A stretch of 64,000 nt of DNA, taken from Streptomyces sp. R28 (GTDB taxonomy: Bacteria; Actinomycetota; Actinomycetes; Streptomycetales; Streptomycetaceae). A program made the translations under genes and the position numbers. The DNA lies in the NCBI RefSeq assembly GCF_041052385.1, contig NZ_CP163439.1, positions 2,903,001 to 2,967,000 of the forward strand, read 5' to 3'. The notes beneath the pieces are model-generated. The model was not told the DNA's origin, ran no database searches, and saw nothing but the letters and a program-made list of their open reading frames with translations. Position 1 is the first letter of the stretch, and every line of letters begins with the position of its first letter. Positions 47,061 to 55,929 of the stretch are shown here, piece after piece.

Positions 47061-47100
47061 CAGGAGCCCGGACACTCCTGACGGAGTGTCCGGGCTCCTG
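47061..47100. terminator. Terminator of the ctaCDF operon
   Basis: A perfect 18-bp stem (CAGGAGCCCGGACACTCC and its complement) closes the tetraloop TGAC, 16 bases beyond the ctaF stop. It is the end of the leftward ctaC-ctaD-ctaF transcript and shields the transpeptidase gene. Confidence 0.9.
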
Positions 47101-47116
47101 ATGAGCTCAGCTCGTG

Positions 47117-47515
47117 TTACTGGGTGCGGTTCTCACCGCGGTAGTACTCGAAGACCCAGCCCCAGAGGCCGATCATGATCAGCGGCGCCGAGAAGTACAT
47201 CAGCCACCAGCCGATCGCGATCGACAGGAAGGCGAAGGCGCCACCGATCGCGAGGGAGAGCGGCTGCCAGCTGTGCGGGCTGAAGAACCCGACCTCGCCG
47301 GCGTCGTCCGCGACGTCCGCCTCCTTGTTGTCCTGGGCGCCCGTGTCGACCCGCCGGGCCGTGAAGCCCAGGTAGAAGCCGATCATGATGGACAGACCGA
47401 AGGCCAGGAAGAGGGCCGTGGTGCCGGCCGGCTCCTTCGACCACACGCCATAGACAACCGCCATGGCGAGGATGAAGACGGCCAGCCAGATGAACATCTT
47501 GCCCTGAACCTTCAC
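47117..47515 (-). CDS. ctaF: Cytochrome c oxidase subunit IV CtaF
   Basis: The 132-residue actinobacterial subunit IV of the aa3 oxidase has four membrane helices ([77 protein letters not shown]) and the conserved [11 protein letters not shown] loop. It overlaps ctaD by four bases and is the last gene of the ctaCDF operon. Confidence 0.95.
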   Translation of the reverse strand: MKVQGKMFIWLAVFILAMAVVYGVWSKEPAGTTALFLAFGLSIMIGFYLGFTARRVDTGAQDNKEADVADDAGEVGFFSPHSWQPLSLAIGGAFAFLSIAIGWWLMYFSAPLIMIGLWGWVFEYYRGENRTQ

Positions 47516-49248
47516 TTGCCGGCCTCCTTGCCACCAGCCAGAGCCTTCTCACCGTGAGGTGCGTTCTCGAGCTGGTCGAGAGCGGCGATCTCAGGGTGAT
47601 GCAGGTCGAACGCCGGGGATTCGGAACGGATCCGCGGCAGAGTGAGGAAGTTGTGCCGCGGCGGCGGGCAGGACGTCGCCCACTCGAGCGAGCGGCCGTA
47701 GCCCCACGGGTCGTCGACGCCGACCGGCTTGCCGTACTTGGCCGTCTTCCACACGTTGTAGAAGAAGGGCAGCAGCGACGCGCCGAGCACGAACGAGCTG
47801 ATCGTCGAGATCGTGTTCAGGGCGGTGAAGCCGTCGGCCGCGAGGTAGTCGGCGTAACGGCGCGGCATGCCCTCGGCACCCAGCCAGTGCTGGACGAGGA
47901 AGGTGCCGTGGAAGCCGATGAACAGCGTCCAGAAGGTCATCTTGCCGAGGCGCTCGTCGAGCATCTTGCCGGTCATCTTCGGCCACCAGAAGTGGAAGCC
48001 GGAGAACATCGCGAAGACGACCGTGCCGAAGACGACGTAGTGGAAGTGCGCCACCACGAAGTACGAGTCGGAGACGTGGAAGTCCATCGGCGGCGAGGCC
48101 AGGATGACGCCGGTCAGACCACCGAAGGTGAAGGTGATCAGGAAGCCGGTCGCCCAGAGCATCGGTGTCTCGAAGGACAACGAGCCCTTCCACATCGTTC
48201 CGATCCAGTTGAAGAACTTCACGCCGGTCGGTACGGCGATGAGGAACGTCATGAAGGAGAAGAACGGCAGCAGCACACCGCCGGTGACGTACATGTGGTG
48301 CGCCCACACCGTCACCGACAGACCCGCGATCGCGATGGTCGCCGCGATCAGACCCATGTAGCCGAACATCGGCTTGCGGGAGAAGACCGGGATGACCTCG
48401 GAGATGATGCCGAAGAACGGCAGGGCGATGATGTACACCTCTGGATGGCCGAAGAACCAGAAGAGGTGTTGCCACAGCAACGCTCCGCCGTTGGCCGAGT
48501 CGAAGACGTGGGCGCCGAACTTTCGGTCCGCCTCCAGCGCGAACAGCGCGGCCGCCAGGACCGGGAAGGCCAGCAGGACCAGCACCGCGGTCAGCAGCAC
48601 GTTCCACACGAAGATCGGCATGCGGAACATCGTCATGCCGGGGGCGCGCATGCAGATGATGGTGGTGATGAAGTTGACCGCACCGAGGATCGTGCCGAAG
48701 CCGGAGAAGGCCAGACCCATGATCCACAGGTCGGCGCCGATGCCCGGCGAGCGGACCGCGTCCGACAGCGGGGAGTAGGCGAACCAGCCGAAGTCGGCCG
48801 CGCCGTTCGGGGTGAGGAAACCGCCCACCGCGATCGTCGAGCCGAAGAGGTAGAGCCAGTAGGCGAACATGTTCAGCCGCGGGAACGCCACGTCGGGCGC
48901 GCCGATCTGCAGCGGCATGATCCAGTTCGTGAAACCGGCGAACAGCGGCGTCGCGAACATCAGCAGCATGATCGTGCCGTGCATCGTGAACGCCTGGTTG
49001 AACTGCTCGTTCGACATGATCTGCAGGCCCGGACGGGCCAGCTCGGCACGCATGAGCAGCGCCATCACGCCGCCGATCACGAAGAACACGAACGACGTGA
49101 CGAGGTACAGCGTTCCGATCGTCTTGTGGTCGGTGGTGGTGAGCCACTTGACCACGACATTGCCGGGCTGCTTGCGCCTGACCGGCAGCTCGTTCTCGTA
49201 CGAGTCCTCAGCTGCCGCGGCACCCTGGGGTTCGTTGAGGATGCTCAC
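47512..49248 (-). CDS. ctaD: Cytochrome c oxidase subunit I CtaD
   Basis: The 578-residue catalytic subunit, with 12 membrane helices, reduces O2 and pumps protons. Haem and copper ligands are visible: [17 protein letters not shown] (haem a), [20 protein letters not shown] (CuB His-Tyr crosslink), [11 protein letters not shown] (CuB) and [20 protein letters not shown] (haem a3/a). The GTG at 49248 (VSILNEPQG, behind GGGAGA) is used; the open frame upstream overlaps ctaC. It overlaps both neighbours, so the operon is coupled. Confidence 0.97.
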   Translation of the reverse strand: MSILNEPQGAAAAEDSYENELPVRRKQPGNVVVKWLTTTDHKTIGTLYLVTSFVFFVIGGVMALLMRAELARPGLQIMSNEQFNQAFTMHGTIMLLMFATPLFAGFTNWIMPLQIGAPDVAFPRLNMFAYWLYLFGSTIAVGGFLTPNGAADFGWFAYSPLSDAVRSPGIGADLWIMGLAFSGFGTILGAVNFITTIICMRAPGMTMFRMPIFVWNVLLTAVLVLLAFPVLAAALFALEADRKFGAHVFDSANGGALLWQHLFWFFGHPEVYIIALPFFGIISEVIPVFSRKPMFGYMGLIAATIAIAGLSVTVWAHHMYVTGGVLLPFFSFMTFLIAVPTGVKFFNWIGTMWKGSLSFETPMLWATGFLITFTFGGLTGVILASPPMDFHVSDSYFVVAHFHYVVFGTVVFAMFSGFHFWWPKMTGKMLDERLGKMTFWTLFIGFHGTFLVQHWLGAEGMPRRYADYLAADGFTALNTISTISSFVLGASLLPFFYNVWKTAKYGKPVGVDDPWGYGRSLEWATSCPPPRHNFLTLPRIRSESPAFDLHHPEIAALDQLENAPHGEKALAGGKEAGK

Positions 49249-50210
49249 AGGTTTGTCGTCTCCCGGTTCTTCTCGTGGCCCGTCTGCGCGATGCCGGCGG
49301 GAACGTAACCGGTCTGCCCCTTCTTGGCGAGGTCCTTGAGGTGCTGCTCGTACTCGTCGGGGGAGACGACCTTCACGTTGAACAGCATCCGGGAGTGGTC
49401 GACGCCGCACAGCTCGGCGCACTTGCCCAGGAAGGTGCCCTCCTTGTTGGGGGTCACCTCGAAGGCGTTGGTGTGGCCCGGGATGACGTCCTGCTTCATC
49501 AGGAACGGCACCACCCAGAACGAGTGGATGACGTCACGCGAGGTGAGGACGAAGCGGACCGTCTTGCCCTTGGGAAGCCACAGGGTCGGACCCGGGTTGC
49601 CCGTGTCCGGGTTCCGCGTACCGGGGGTGCCGGCGTCGTAGACACCGCCCGCGTTCGCCGGGAAGTCCTCCTTGAACCGGTCCGGAATGGCGGCCAGGTT
49701 CTTGTCGGTCTTCGCGTCACCGGTGGAACCGTCGACGGGCTGGACGTAGTTGAAGGCCCAGCTCCACTGGTAGCCCACGACGTTGACCGTGAGGTCGGGC
49801 TTGTCCTTGAGGGTGAGGAGCTTCGTCTCGTCGCGGGCCGTGAAGTAGAAGAGCACCGAGACGATGATGAGCGGGACCACCGTGTACAGCGCCTCGATCG
49901 GCATGTTGTACCGGGTCTGCGGAGGGACCTCGACCTTGGTGCGGCTGCGCCGGTGGAAGATGGTGCTCCACAGGATCAGGCCCCAGACCAGCACGCCCGT
50001 GGCGAGCGCGGCCGCCCACGACCCCTGCCACAGTGAGAGGATCCGCGGAGCCTCTTCCGTGGCCGGGGTGGGCATACCAAGGCGAGGGAAGTCTTCCCAG
50101 TTGTACGAGCAACCGGTGGCTGTCGCCAAGACCAGGCCCGCAGTCATTGCCTGCAGCAGCTTCCGCCGCATCGGGCGCCGCGGCGAGCGGTCGGAGCCGT
50201 TGGGACTCAC
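49245..50210 (-). CDS. ctaC: Cytochrome c oxidase subunit II CtaC (CuA)
   Basis: The 321-residue subunit II. A lipoprotein signal ([20 protein letters not shown]) precedes two membrane helices ([40 protein letters not shown]). The external cupredoxin domain binds CuA through HSFWVVPFL and [13 protein letters not shown]. An insert of about 35 residues ([20 protein letters not shown] and on) in the cupredoxin domain is typical of the actinobacterial supercomplex, where QcrC docks. GTG 50210 is behind GGGAAGG. It is the first gene of ctaCDF. Confidence 0.96.
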   Translation of the reverse strand: MSPNGSDRSPRRPMRRKLLQAMTAGLVLATATGCSYNWEDFPRLGMPTPATEEAPRILSLWQGSWAAALATGVLVWGLILWSTIFHRRSRTKVEVPPQTRYNMPIEALYTVVPLIIVSVLFYFTARDETKLLTLKDKPDLTVNVVGYQWSWAFNYVQPVDGSTGDAKTDKNLAAIPDRFKEDFPANAGGVYDAGTPGTRNPDTGNPGPTLWLPKGKTVRFVLTSRDVIHSFWVVPFLMKQDVIPGHTNAFEVTPNKEGTFLGKCAELCGVDHSRMLFNVKVVSPDEYEQHLKDLAKKGQTGYVPAGIAQTGHEKNRETTNL

Positions 50211-50385
50211 GTAGCGCCTTCCCGAGAGTCTCGCCCGCGCGGTTGTGGCTGCGGCCTTCTCGCTGGTCGGTCGCCGCCCTGCGTCGGGCAGGGGTTTGGA
50301 TGTTTATGCGGACCAAACCCTAGCCGACGCTCTCCGGGGGTTCGCGGGGAGGGGGGCCTACTGGAGTGGGGGGTTCGCTTGATTG

Positions 50386-50439
50386 GCGGCTGCGGGTCTG
50401 TTGTGGTTGCTCGCGCAGTTCCCCGCGCCCCTTGAGGGA
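50386..50439. repeat. Dispersed Streptomyces repeat, CGCGCAGTTCCCCGCGCCCC type
   Basis: The stretch GGCTGCGGGTCTGTTGTGGT then TGCTCGCGCAGTTCCCCGCGCCCCTTGAGGG is a form of a repeat common between Streptomyces genes (GGTCGCGCAGTTCCCCGCGCCCCT). It lies in the 260-base gap upstream of ctaC, which otherwise holds only the ctaC promoter and the start of the divergent desulfurase gene. Confidence 0.55.
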
Positions 50440-50470
50440 CGTTGCAGCGACCGGCGGTTAGCGTTGCCGT

Positions 50471-51847
50471 GTGGGCTATTTCGACGCTGCTTCCAGTGCT
50501 CCTCTTCATCCTGTTGCTCGGCAGGCTCTGCAGGCCTCACTCGACGACGGGTGGGCTGATCCTGCACGCCTGTACCGGGAGGGTCGCAAGGCCCGGATGC
50601 TGCTGGACGCCGCTCGGGAGGCCGCTGCCGAGGCTGTGGGGTGCCGGGCCGACGAGTTGGTGTTCACCTCTTCGGGGACGAAAGCCGTCCACTCGGGTGT
50701 CGCCGGGGTGTTGGCCGGGCGGCGGCGCATCGGGCGTCACCTGATGGTGTCCGCCGTCGAACACTCCTCTGTGCTCCATGCGGCTGACGCGCACGAGGCC
50801 GACGGGTGGTCGGTCACCCAGATCGCGGTGGACCGAGCGGGGGCGGTGGCGGTGCGGGCGTACGCCGATGCCCTTCGGCCGGACACCGCGCTCGCGTGTC
50901 TTCAGTCGGCCAACCACGAGGTGGGGACCGAGCAACCGGTGGCGGAAGTGGCCGGGGTGTGCCGGGACGCCGGGGTGCCGTTGTTGGTGGATGCGGCGCA
51001 GTCGCTCGGGTGGGGGCGCGTCGAGGGTGACTGGTCGGTGTTGACCGGGAGCGCCCACAAGTGGGGTGGGCCGGCGGGGGTCGGGCTGCTCGTCGTGCGC
51101 AAAGGGGTGCGGTTCGCCGCGCAAGGGCCCGCGGACGAGCGGGAGTCGGGGCGGGCGGCCGGGTTCGAGAACATCCCGGCGATCGTCGCCGCGGCGGCCT
51201 CGCTGCGTGCCGTACAGGCGGAGGCGGCCCAAGAGGCGGTACGGCTGCGGGAGCTGACGGAGCGGATCCGGGCGCGGGTGCCGGGGCTGGTGCCGGACGT
51301 GGAGGTGGTCGGCGATCCGGTGCGGCGGCTGCCCGGCGTCGTCACTTTCTCCTGTCTCTATGTCGACGGGGAGACACTGCTGCACGAGCTGGACCGCGCC
51401 GGGTTCTCGGTCTCGTCGGGTTCGTCCTGTACGAGCAGCACGTTGACGCCCAGCCATGTGCTGAAGGCGATGGGGGTGCTGAGCGAGGGGAACGTGCGGG
51501 TGTCGTTGCCGTTCGGGACGGCGGCGGAGGACGTCGAGCGGTTCCTGGAGGTGCTGCCGGGGGCCGTGGCGTCCGTACGGGAGAAGCTCGGGGCGCCGGT
51601 GCCCAGCACTGTCGTACGGGACGACGTCCTGGTCGTGGACGCGATCGGCAAGCTCTGTCCGCTTCCGGTCATCGAGCTGGCCAAGGTCATCGGCGAGGTG
51701 CCCGTGGGCGGCACGGTCCGGGTACTCGCGGACGACGAGGCGGCCCGGCTGGACATCCCGGCGTGGTGCCAGATGCGGGGGCAGGAGTACGTCGGTGAGG
51801 AACCGGCGGACCAGGGGACGGCGTACCTGGTCCGCCGGGTGAGCTGA
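50471..51847 (+). CDS. Cysteine desulfurase fused to a TusA-like sulfur carrier domain
   Basis: A 458-residue fusion. Residues 1-370 form a NifS/IscS-type desulfurase: GYFDAASSAPLHPVARQAL, VSAVEHSSVLHAADAHEADG, VPLLVDAAQSLGWGRV, the PLP Lys in LTGSAHKWGGPAGVGLLVV, and the catalytic-Cys loop VSSGSSCTSSTLTPSHVLKA. Residues about 380-458 form a TusA domain with the persulfide Cys in DAIGKLCPLPVIELAKVIGE. Sulfur from cysteine could therefore be handed straight to TusA for thiolation of tRNA or of a cofactor. GTG 50471 is the start. It is divergent from ctaC, and the carbohydrate kinase gene converges 20 bases after it. Confidence 0.93.
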   Translation: MGYFDAASSAPLHPVARQALQASLDDGWADPARLYREGRKARMLLDAAREAAAEAVGCRADELVFTSSGTKAVHSGVAGVLAGRRRIGRHLMVSAVEHSSVLHAADAHEADGWSVTQIAVDRAGAVAVRAYADALRPDTALACLQSANHEVGTEQPVAEVAGVCRDAGVPLLVDAAQSLGWGRVEGDWSVLTGSAHKWGGPAGVGLLVVRKGVRFAAQGPADERESGRAAGFENIPAIVAAAASLRAVQAEAAQEAVRLRELTERIRARVPGLVPDVEVVGDPVRRLPGVVTFSCLYVDGETLLHELDRAGFSVSSGSSCTSSTLTPSHVLKAMGVLSEGNVRVSLPFGTAAEDVERFLEVLPGAVASVREKLGAPVPSTVVRDDVLVVDAIGKLCPLPVIELAKVIGEVPVGGTVRVLADDEAARLDIPAWCQMRGQEYVGEEPADQGTAYLVRRVS

Positions 51848-51867
51848 ACTCCCCGAGGGGCGGAGCG

Positions 51868-52842
51868 TCAGCTCAGGTGTGCCTGGACGTCGGCGGCGGC
51901 GTCATGCCCGTACGCCTTGGTGAAGCGGTCCATGAAGTGCGCCCGGCGCAGCCGGTACTCCTGCGTGCCGACGGTCTCGATGACGAGCGTCGCCAGCATG
52001 CAGCCGACCTGCGCGGCCCGCTCCAGCGAGACGTTCCAGGCGAGGCCGGAGAGGAACCCGGCGCGGAAGGCGTCGCCGACGCCCGTGGGGTCGGCCTTGC
52101 GGTCCTCCTCCGGGCAGCCGACCTCGATCGGGTCCTGGCCGACCTGCTCGATGCGCACGCCGCGCGAGCCGAGGGTCGTGACACGGTGGCCGACCTTGGA
52201 CAGGATCTCCTCGTCCGTCCAGCCGGTCTTGGACTCGATGAGGCCCTTCTCGTACTCGTTCGAGAAGAGGTACGTCGCTCCGTCCAGCAGTATCCGGATC
52301 TCGTCGCCGTTCATGCGGGCGATCTGCTGGGAGAAGTCCGCGGCGAAGGGGATCTGACGGGAGCGGCACTCCTCCGTGTGGCGGAGCATCGCCTCGGGGT
52401 CGTCGGCGCCGATGAGGACCAGGTCGAGGCCGCCGACGCGGTCCGCGACGGTCTTCAGCTCGATGAGACGGGCCTCGCTCATCGCACCGGTGTAGAAGGA
52501 GCCGATCTGGTTGTGGTCGGCGTCGGTGGTGCAGACGAAGCGGGCGGTGTGCAGCGTCTCGGAGATGCGGACCGAGCCGGTGTCGACGCCGTGCCGGTCC
52601 AGCCAGGCCCGGTACTCGTCGAAGTCGGAGCCCGCGGCGCCGACCAGGATCGGCTGCGTGCCCAGTTGTCCCATGCCGAAGGCGATGTTCGCGCCTACGC
52701 CGCCCCGGCGTACGTCCAGGTTGTCGACCAGGAACGAGAGCGAGACCGTGTGCAGCTGGTCCGCGACGAACTGGTCGGCAAAACGGCCGGGGAAGGTCAT
52801 GAGGTGGTCAGTGGCGATGGAGCCGGTGACTGCGATGCGCAC
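51868..52842 (-). CDS. PfkB-family carbohydrate/adenosine kinase
   Basis: A 324-residue ribokinase-like enzyme: MRIAVTGSIATDHLMTFPGR, RRGGVGANIAFGMGQLG, the hydrophobic lid segment, and the catalytic anion hole DPTGVGDAFRAGFLSGLAWN. It is close to the actinobacterial group of M. tuberculosis Rv2202c (CbhK/AdoK), which phosphorylates adenosine, so adenosine salvage is the best guess; a sugar substrate is not excluded. It converges with the desulfurase gene and lies downstream of the cta region, as in other actinobacteria. Confidence 0.9.
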   Translation of the reverse strand: MRIAVTGSIATDHLMTFPGRFADQFVADQLHTVSLSFLVDNLDVRRGGVGANIAFGMGQLGTQPILVGAAGSDFDEYRAWLDRHGVDTGSVRISETLHTARFVCTTDADHNQIGSFYTGAMSEARLIELKTVADRVGGLDLVLIGADDPEAMLRHTEECRSRQIPFAADFSQQIARMNGDEIRILLDGATYLFSNEYEKGLIESKTGWTDEEILSKVGHRVTTLGSRGVRIEQVGQDPIEVGCPEEDRKADPTGVGDAFRAGFLSGLAWNVSLERAAQVGCMLATLVIETVGTQEYRLRRAHFMDRFTKAYGHDAAADVQAHLS

Positions 52843-52973
52843 GGCGTGGAGTCTCCTGCGGGGAGGTTGGGTTGACAGTCCACGCTACCGTTCACGCCCT
52901 GGACTCTGAAGCAGTCGAAACTACCCGATAGTAGATCTTTCTTCGCGAGCTCCTGCGTGTCTACGGTTCGGCT

Positions 52974-53183
52974 ATGACGAAAATCGAGGTCCATGCCCCG
53001 GCTCCGATCGACCTGGAGGGCGACCTGGCGTCGTTGCGCGGTGACTGCGCGCGGATGGCTCCCCACTGGACCGCTCCCGACCGTGTCCTTTCCCGTCCGG
53101 TCTCCCCGTCACTCATCCATGGAGTGACCGTGCCGCCGAAGTCGGCGCGGCTGCTGGACGCGATGTCGGACTACGGCGACTGA
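52974..53183 (+). CDS. Small hypothetical protein
   Basis: A 69-residue frame from ATG 52974: MTKIEVHAPAPIDLEGDLAS, DCARMAPHWTAPDRVL, LIHGVTVPPKSARLLDAMSD. Codon third positions are mostly G or C, as in neighbouring genes, so it is probably real. No ribosome site is clear, and no signal, helix or Cys motif is seen. I do not recognise a family. It is divergent from the kinase gene. Confidence 0.55.
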   Translation: MTKIEVHAPAPIDLEGDLASLRGDCARMAPHWTAPDRVLSRPVSPSLIHGVTVPPKSARLLDAMSDYGD

Positions 53184-53368
53184 TCGGGCCAGGGCGACCG
53201 ATCGAACTCCGGCGGCCGAATCGGCGCCTTTCAGGGAACCGTGCGCTCCCCCGCTGCGTCCCATCGCTGTCCCCCGTAAAGGGGATGCGGGATACGACCC
53301 GATAGCCGGCCTTTTGACAGGGCCGGGTCAGGGTCAAGGGACATGTGCGCAGCCGAAGGAGCGATGCG

Positions 53369-55243
53369 GTGAACACCGAGCGACCCGACAACGACGATGC
53401 GGGCGCCTCCGGCAAGGACACGGAGGAGGCACGGGCGGAGAAGGACGCCGTCCGTGCGGAGGGGCTCGGAGCCGAGGGTGAGGCGGCGGGCGGAGCTCCT
53501 GGCGCCGAGGGTACCGAGGGCGGCGGGGCCGACGAGGCCGTCTTTGAGGGTGAGGACGCCTCGCAGGAGGCCGCTGCGGAGAAGGGCGATACGGAGAAGG
53601 GCGATGCGGAGGGGGCCTCGGCCCCGGACCCGGCGACTGCCGCCGCTTCTGTCGCCCCCGCCGCCGGCCCGGCTCCTGCCGCTCCCCCGGCGGCCCCCGC
53701 TGCTCCCGCAGCCGAGACCTCCGACCCCGCCGCCCTCGACCTTGCCGCCGACCACCGGCACGACGGCGCCCACGACGGCGCCCGGCGCCGGTCCCCCGTG
53801 GTCATCGCCTCCGTCGCTGCCGCCGTGCTGCTCGTCGGCGGGGGCGGGGCCTACCTCGCCGCGAGTGCGTCCGGAGGGTCGGGCGGAGGTACGACGTCGG
53901 GGGCGTCCGGCGGTGGCACTCCGCCGCCGCTGCACCTCGACGGCTACACCGAGGGCGGTGGCAAAGGCATCGCGCCCGGGGAGCCCAACCCGTACGGCGT
54001 CACGTACAAGGCCGACGGGGAGCTGGCGGACGGGCCCGGCTCGGCGCCGGTGTACCGGGCCCAGGGTGAGGTCGGCGCGGACCAGGTCGCCCGGCTGGCC
54101 GAGGCGCTCGGCGTGGACGGGACGCCGGTGGCGCAGGGGCAGACCTGGAAGGTCGGGGCGCAGGACGGGGCGGGGCCCAGTCTGCAGGTGGACAAGCAGG
54201 CGCCGGGGACCTGGACGTTCTCCCGGTACGCACCCGGCACCGACAACTGTGAGAGCAGCACCGTCTGCCACAAGGACGCCCCGGACCCTGCCGCCGACCC
54301 GGTGAGCGAGGACGCCGCGAAGAAGGCCGCCGCACCGATCCTCAAGGCGGTGGGCCAGGACGACGCGAAGCTCGACGCGAGCGAGCTCATGGGCGCCCAG
54401 CGGGTTGTGAACGCCAGCCCCTTGGTCGGCGGGCTGCCCACGTACGGCTGGACGACCGGGGTCACCGTGAGCGCCCAGGGCGAAGTGGTCGGCGGAAGCG
54501 GCCAGTTGAAGGCGCCGGTGAAGGGTGACACGTACCCCGTGCTGGATGCCGAGAAGACGCTCGGGCTGATGAACGCGGCGCCGGGGACCGACCACCGCAT
54601 GGGCATAGGCGGCTGCGCCAGCCCCGTACCGCTGAAGGACCGCCTGGAGGCGCCCTGCGGGGCGGAGGCCTCGACGGGGGCGCCGGCCAAGGACACCGTC
54701 ACGGTCGAGAAGGCGGTGTTCGGGCTGGCGTCGCACTACGTGGACACCCGGCAGACGCTGGTGCCGTCCTGGCTGTTCCAGGTGCGGGCGCCGGGCGCGC
54801 AGGACAGTTTCACGGTGACGTATCCGGCCGTCGACCCGAAGTACCTGGTCTCGGCCACGCCGTCCGAGGAGCCGAGCGGGCAGCCGACGCCGCGGCCGAC
54901 CGAGCCGAAGGACGAGCCGACCTCGGCGCCGATCACGGAGAACGTGGCGGTGGACGGCTATACCGTCGACGGCAGGGAACTGACCGTGGCCTTCACGGGC
55001 GGCGTGTGCGCCGAGTACAAGGTGACGGCGAGCGAGAGCGAGGACCAGGTGAGGGTCCGGGTGACCGGGACCACTCAGCCGGGCGAGATCTGCATCATGA
55101 TCGCCAAGGTGTTCCACAAGACCGTGCAGCTGGACGAGCCGCTCGGTGGCCGCAAGGTCGTGGGCTCGGACGGGCGGGCGATCCCGCTGGAGAAGCCCGG
55201 GACGCGGCTTCCGGACGCACCGCAGACGTCCGGGGCCCGGTAA
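53369..55243 (+). CDS. Large acidic membrane protein with Ala/Glu-rich tail and exported domain
   Basis: A 624-residue protein from GTG 53369 (VNTERPDNDDAG), behind GAAGGAG. Residues 1-145 are disordered and dominated by Glu, Ala, Gly and Pro, with repeats such as EKGDTEKGDAEG. One membrane helix follows (VVIASVAAAVLLVGGGGAYL). The exported part (about 180-520) looks folded, with paired Cys (NCESSTVCHKD, GGCASPVPLKDRLEAPCG). After a Pro/Thr-rich linker (PSGQPTPRPTEPKDEPTSAP) comes a small beta domain with GGVCAEYKVTASESE and PGEICIMIAKVFHK. I recognise no function. A sensor or cell-surface role is a guess from topology. Confidence 0.85.
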   Translation: MNTERPDNDDAGASGKDTEEARAEKDAVRAEGLGAEGEAAGGAPGAEGTEGGGADEAVFEGEDASQEAAAEKGDTEKGDAEGASAPDPATAAASVAPAAGPAPAAPPAAPAAPAAETSDPAALDLAADHRHDGAHDGARRRSPVVIASVAAAVLLVGGGGAYLAASASGGSGGGTTSGASGGGTPPPLHLDGYTEGGGKGIAPGEPNPYGVTYKADGELADGPGSAPVYRAQGEVGADQVARLAEALGVDGTPVAQGQTWKVGAQDGAGPSLQVDKQAPGTWTFSRYAPGTDNCESSTVCHKDAPDPAADPVSEDAAKKAAAPILKAVGQDDAKLDASELMGAQRVVNASPLVGGLPTYGWTTGVTVSAQGEVVGGSGQLKAPVKGDTYPVLDAEKTLGLMNAAPGTDHRMGIGGCASPVPLKDRLEAPCGAEASTGAPAKDTVTVEKAVFGLASHYVDTRQTLVPSWLFQVRAPGAQDSFTVTYPAVDPKYLVSATPSEEPSGQPTPRPTEPKDEPTSAPITENVAVDGYTVDGRELTVAFTGGVCAEYKVTASESEDQVRVRVTGTTQPGEICIMIAKVFHKTVQLDEPLGGRKVVGSDGRAIPLEKPGTRLPDAPQTSGAR

Positions 55244-55255
55244 GGCCCCGCGGAC

Positions 55256-55300
55256 GCGGGAAGGCGGCGGCCCCGTCGGAGGGGGCCGCCGCCTTCCCGC
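55256..55300. terminator. Bidirectional terminator between the acidic membrane protein gene and erpA
   Basis: A perfect 19-bp stem (GCGGGAAGGCGGCGGCCCC and its complement) closes a 7-base loop. It stands 12 bases past one stop and 28 before the other, so it can end both convergent transcripts. Confidence 0.88.
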
Positions 55301-55327
55301 GTTTCGGCCGGGCTGGCTCAGCCGGGC

Positions 55328-55684
55328 TCAGTTGAAGGAGTCGCCGCAGGCGCAGGAGCCCGTCGCGTTCGGGTTGTCGATCGTGAAGCCCTGCTTCTCG
55401 ATGGTGTCGACGAAGTCGATGGACGCGCCGCCCAGGTACGGGGCGCTCATGCGGTCGGTGACGACCTTGACGCCGCCGAAGTCCTTGACCACGTCGCCGT
55501 CGAGCGAGCGCTCGTCGAAGAAGAGCTGGTAACGCAGGCCGGAGCAGCCGCCGGGCTGAACGGCGACGCGCAGGGCCAGGTCGTCACGGCCTTCCTGGTC
55601 GAGCAGGGCCTTGACCTTCGCCGCGGCGGCGTCGGACAGGATGATGCCGTCGGTGACGGTGCCGGTCTCGTCCGATACGGACAT
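55328..55684 (-). CDS. erpA: A-type iron-sulfur carrier ErpA/IscA
   Basis: The 118-residue HesB/IscA-type protein delivers Fe-S clusters to target enzymes. The three ligand Cys are present: PGGCSGLRYQLFF, and CAC in ATGSCACGDSFN at the C-terminus. It lies divergently from nadA, whose product needs a [4Fe-4S] cluster, a sensible pairing. The 245-base shared gap has an inverted repeat CTTGCCG/CGGCAAG (55715-55739) in the erpA leader and the nadA palindrome below. Confidence 0.94.
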   Translation of the reverse strand: MSVSDETGTVTDGIILSDAAAAKVKALLDQEGRDDLALRVAVQPGGCSGLRYQLFFDERSLDGDVVKDFGGVKVVTDRMSAPYLGGASIDFVDTIEKQGFTIDNPNATGSCACGDSFN

Positions 55685-55880
55685 CTACATCTCTCCCGGG
55701 TTGTACGGAGACTGCTTGCCGACTGGTCCAACCGGCAAGGCCGCGGATTCATTCCGGGCCGGGCACCGGCATTTTCCGGCGCCTTCTTCATGCTCGCACA
55801 TGCGGCCGGAAGCGGAAAACGCCTCATCGGGATTCATGTCACATCGACGTTATGACCATCGTCAAAGTGACGTGAACCGG

Positions 55881-55895
55881 GTTATGATAGATAAC
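55881..55895. promoter_or_regulatory. Palindrome upstream of nadA
   Basis: GTTATGATAGATAAC is a perfect GTTAT-N5-ATAAC dyad in GC-rich DNA, 35 bases before the nadA start. It overlaps a TATGAT (-10-like) sequence, so it may be an operator for a NAD-responsive repressor acting at the nadA promoter. The regulator is not identified. Confidence 0.5.
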
Positions 55896-55929
55896 GTCAG
55901 TTCGACGAAAAGCAGAAAGGGTGCGTGTC

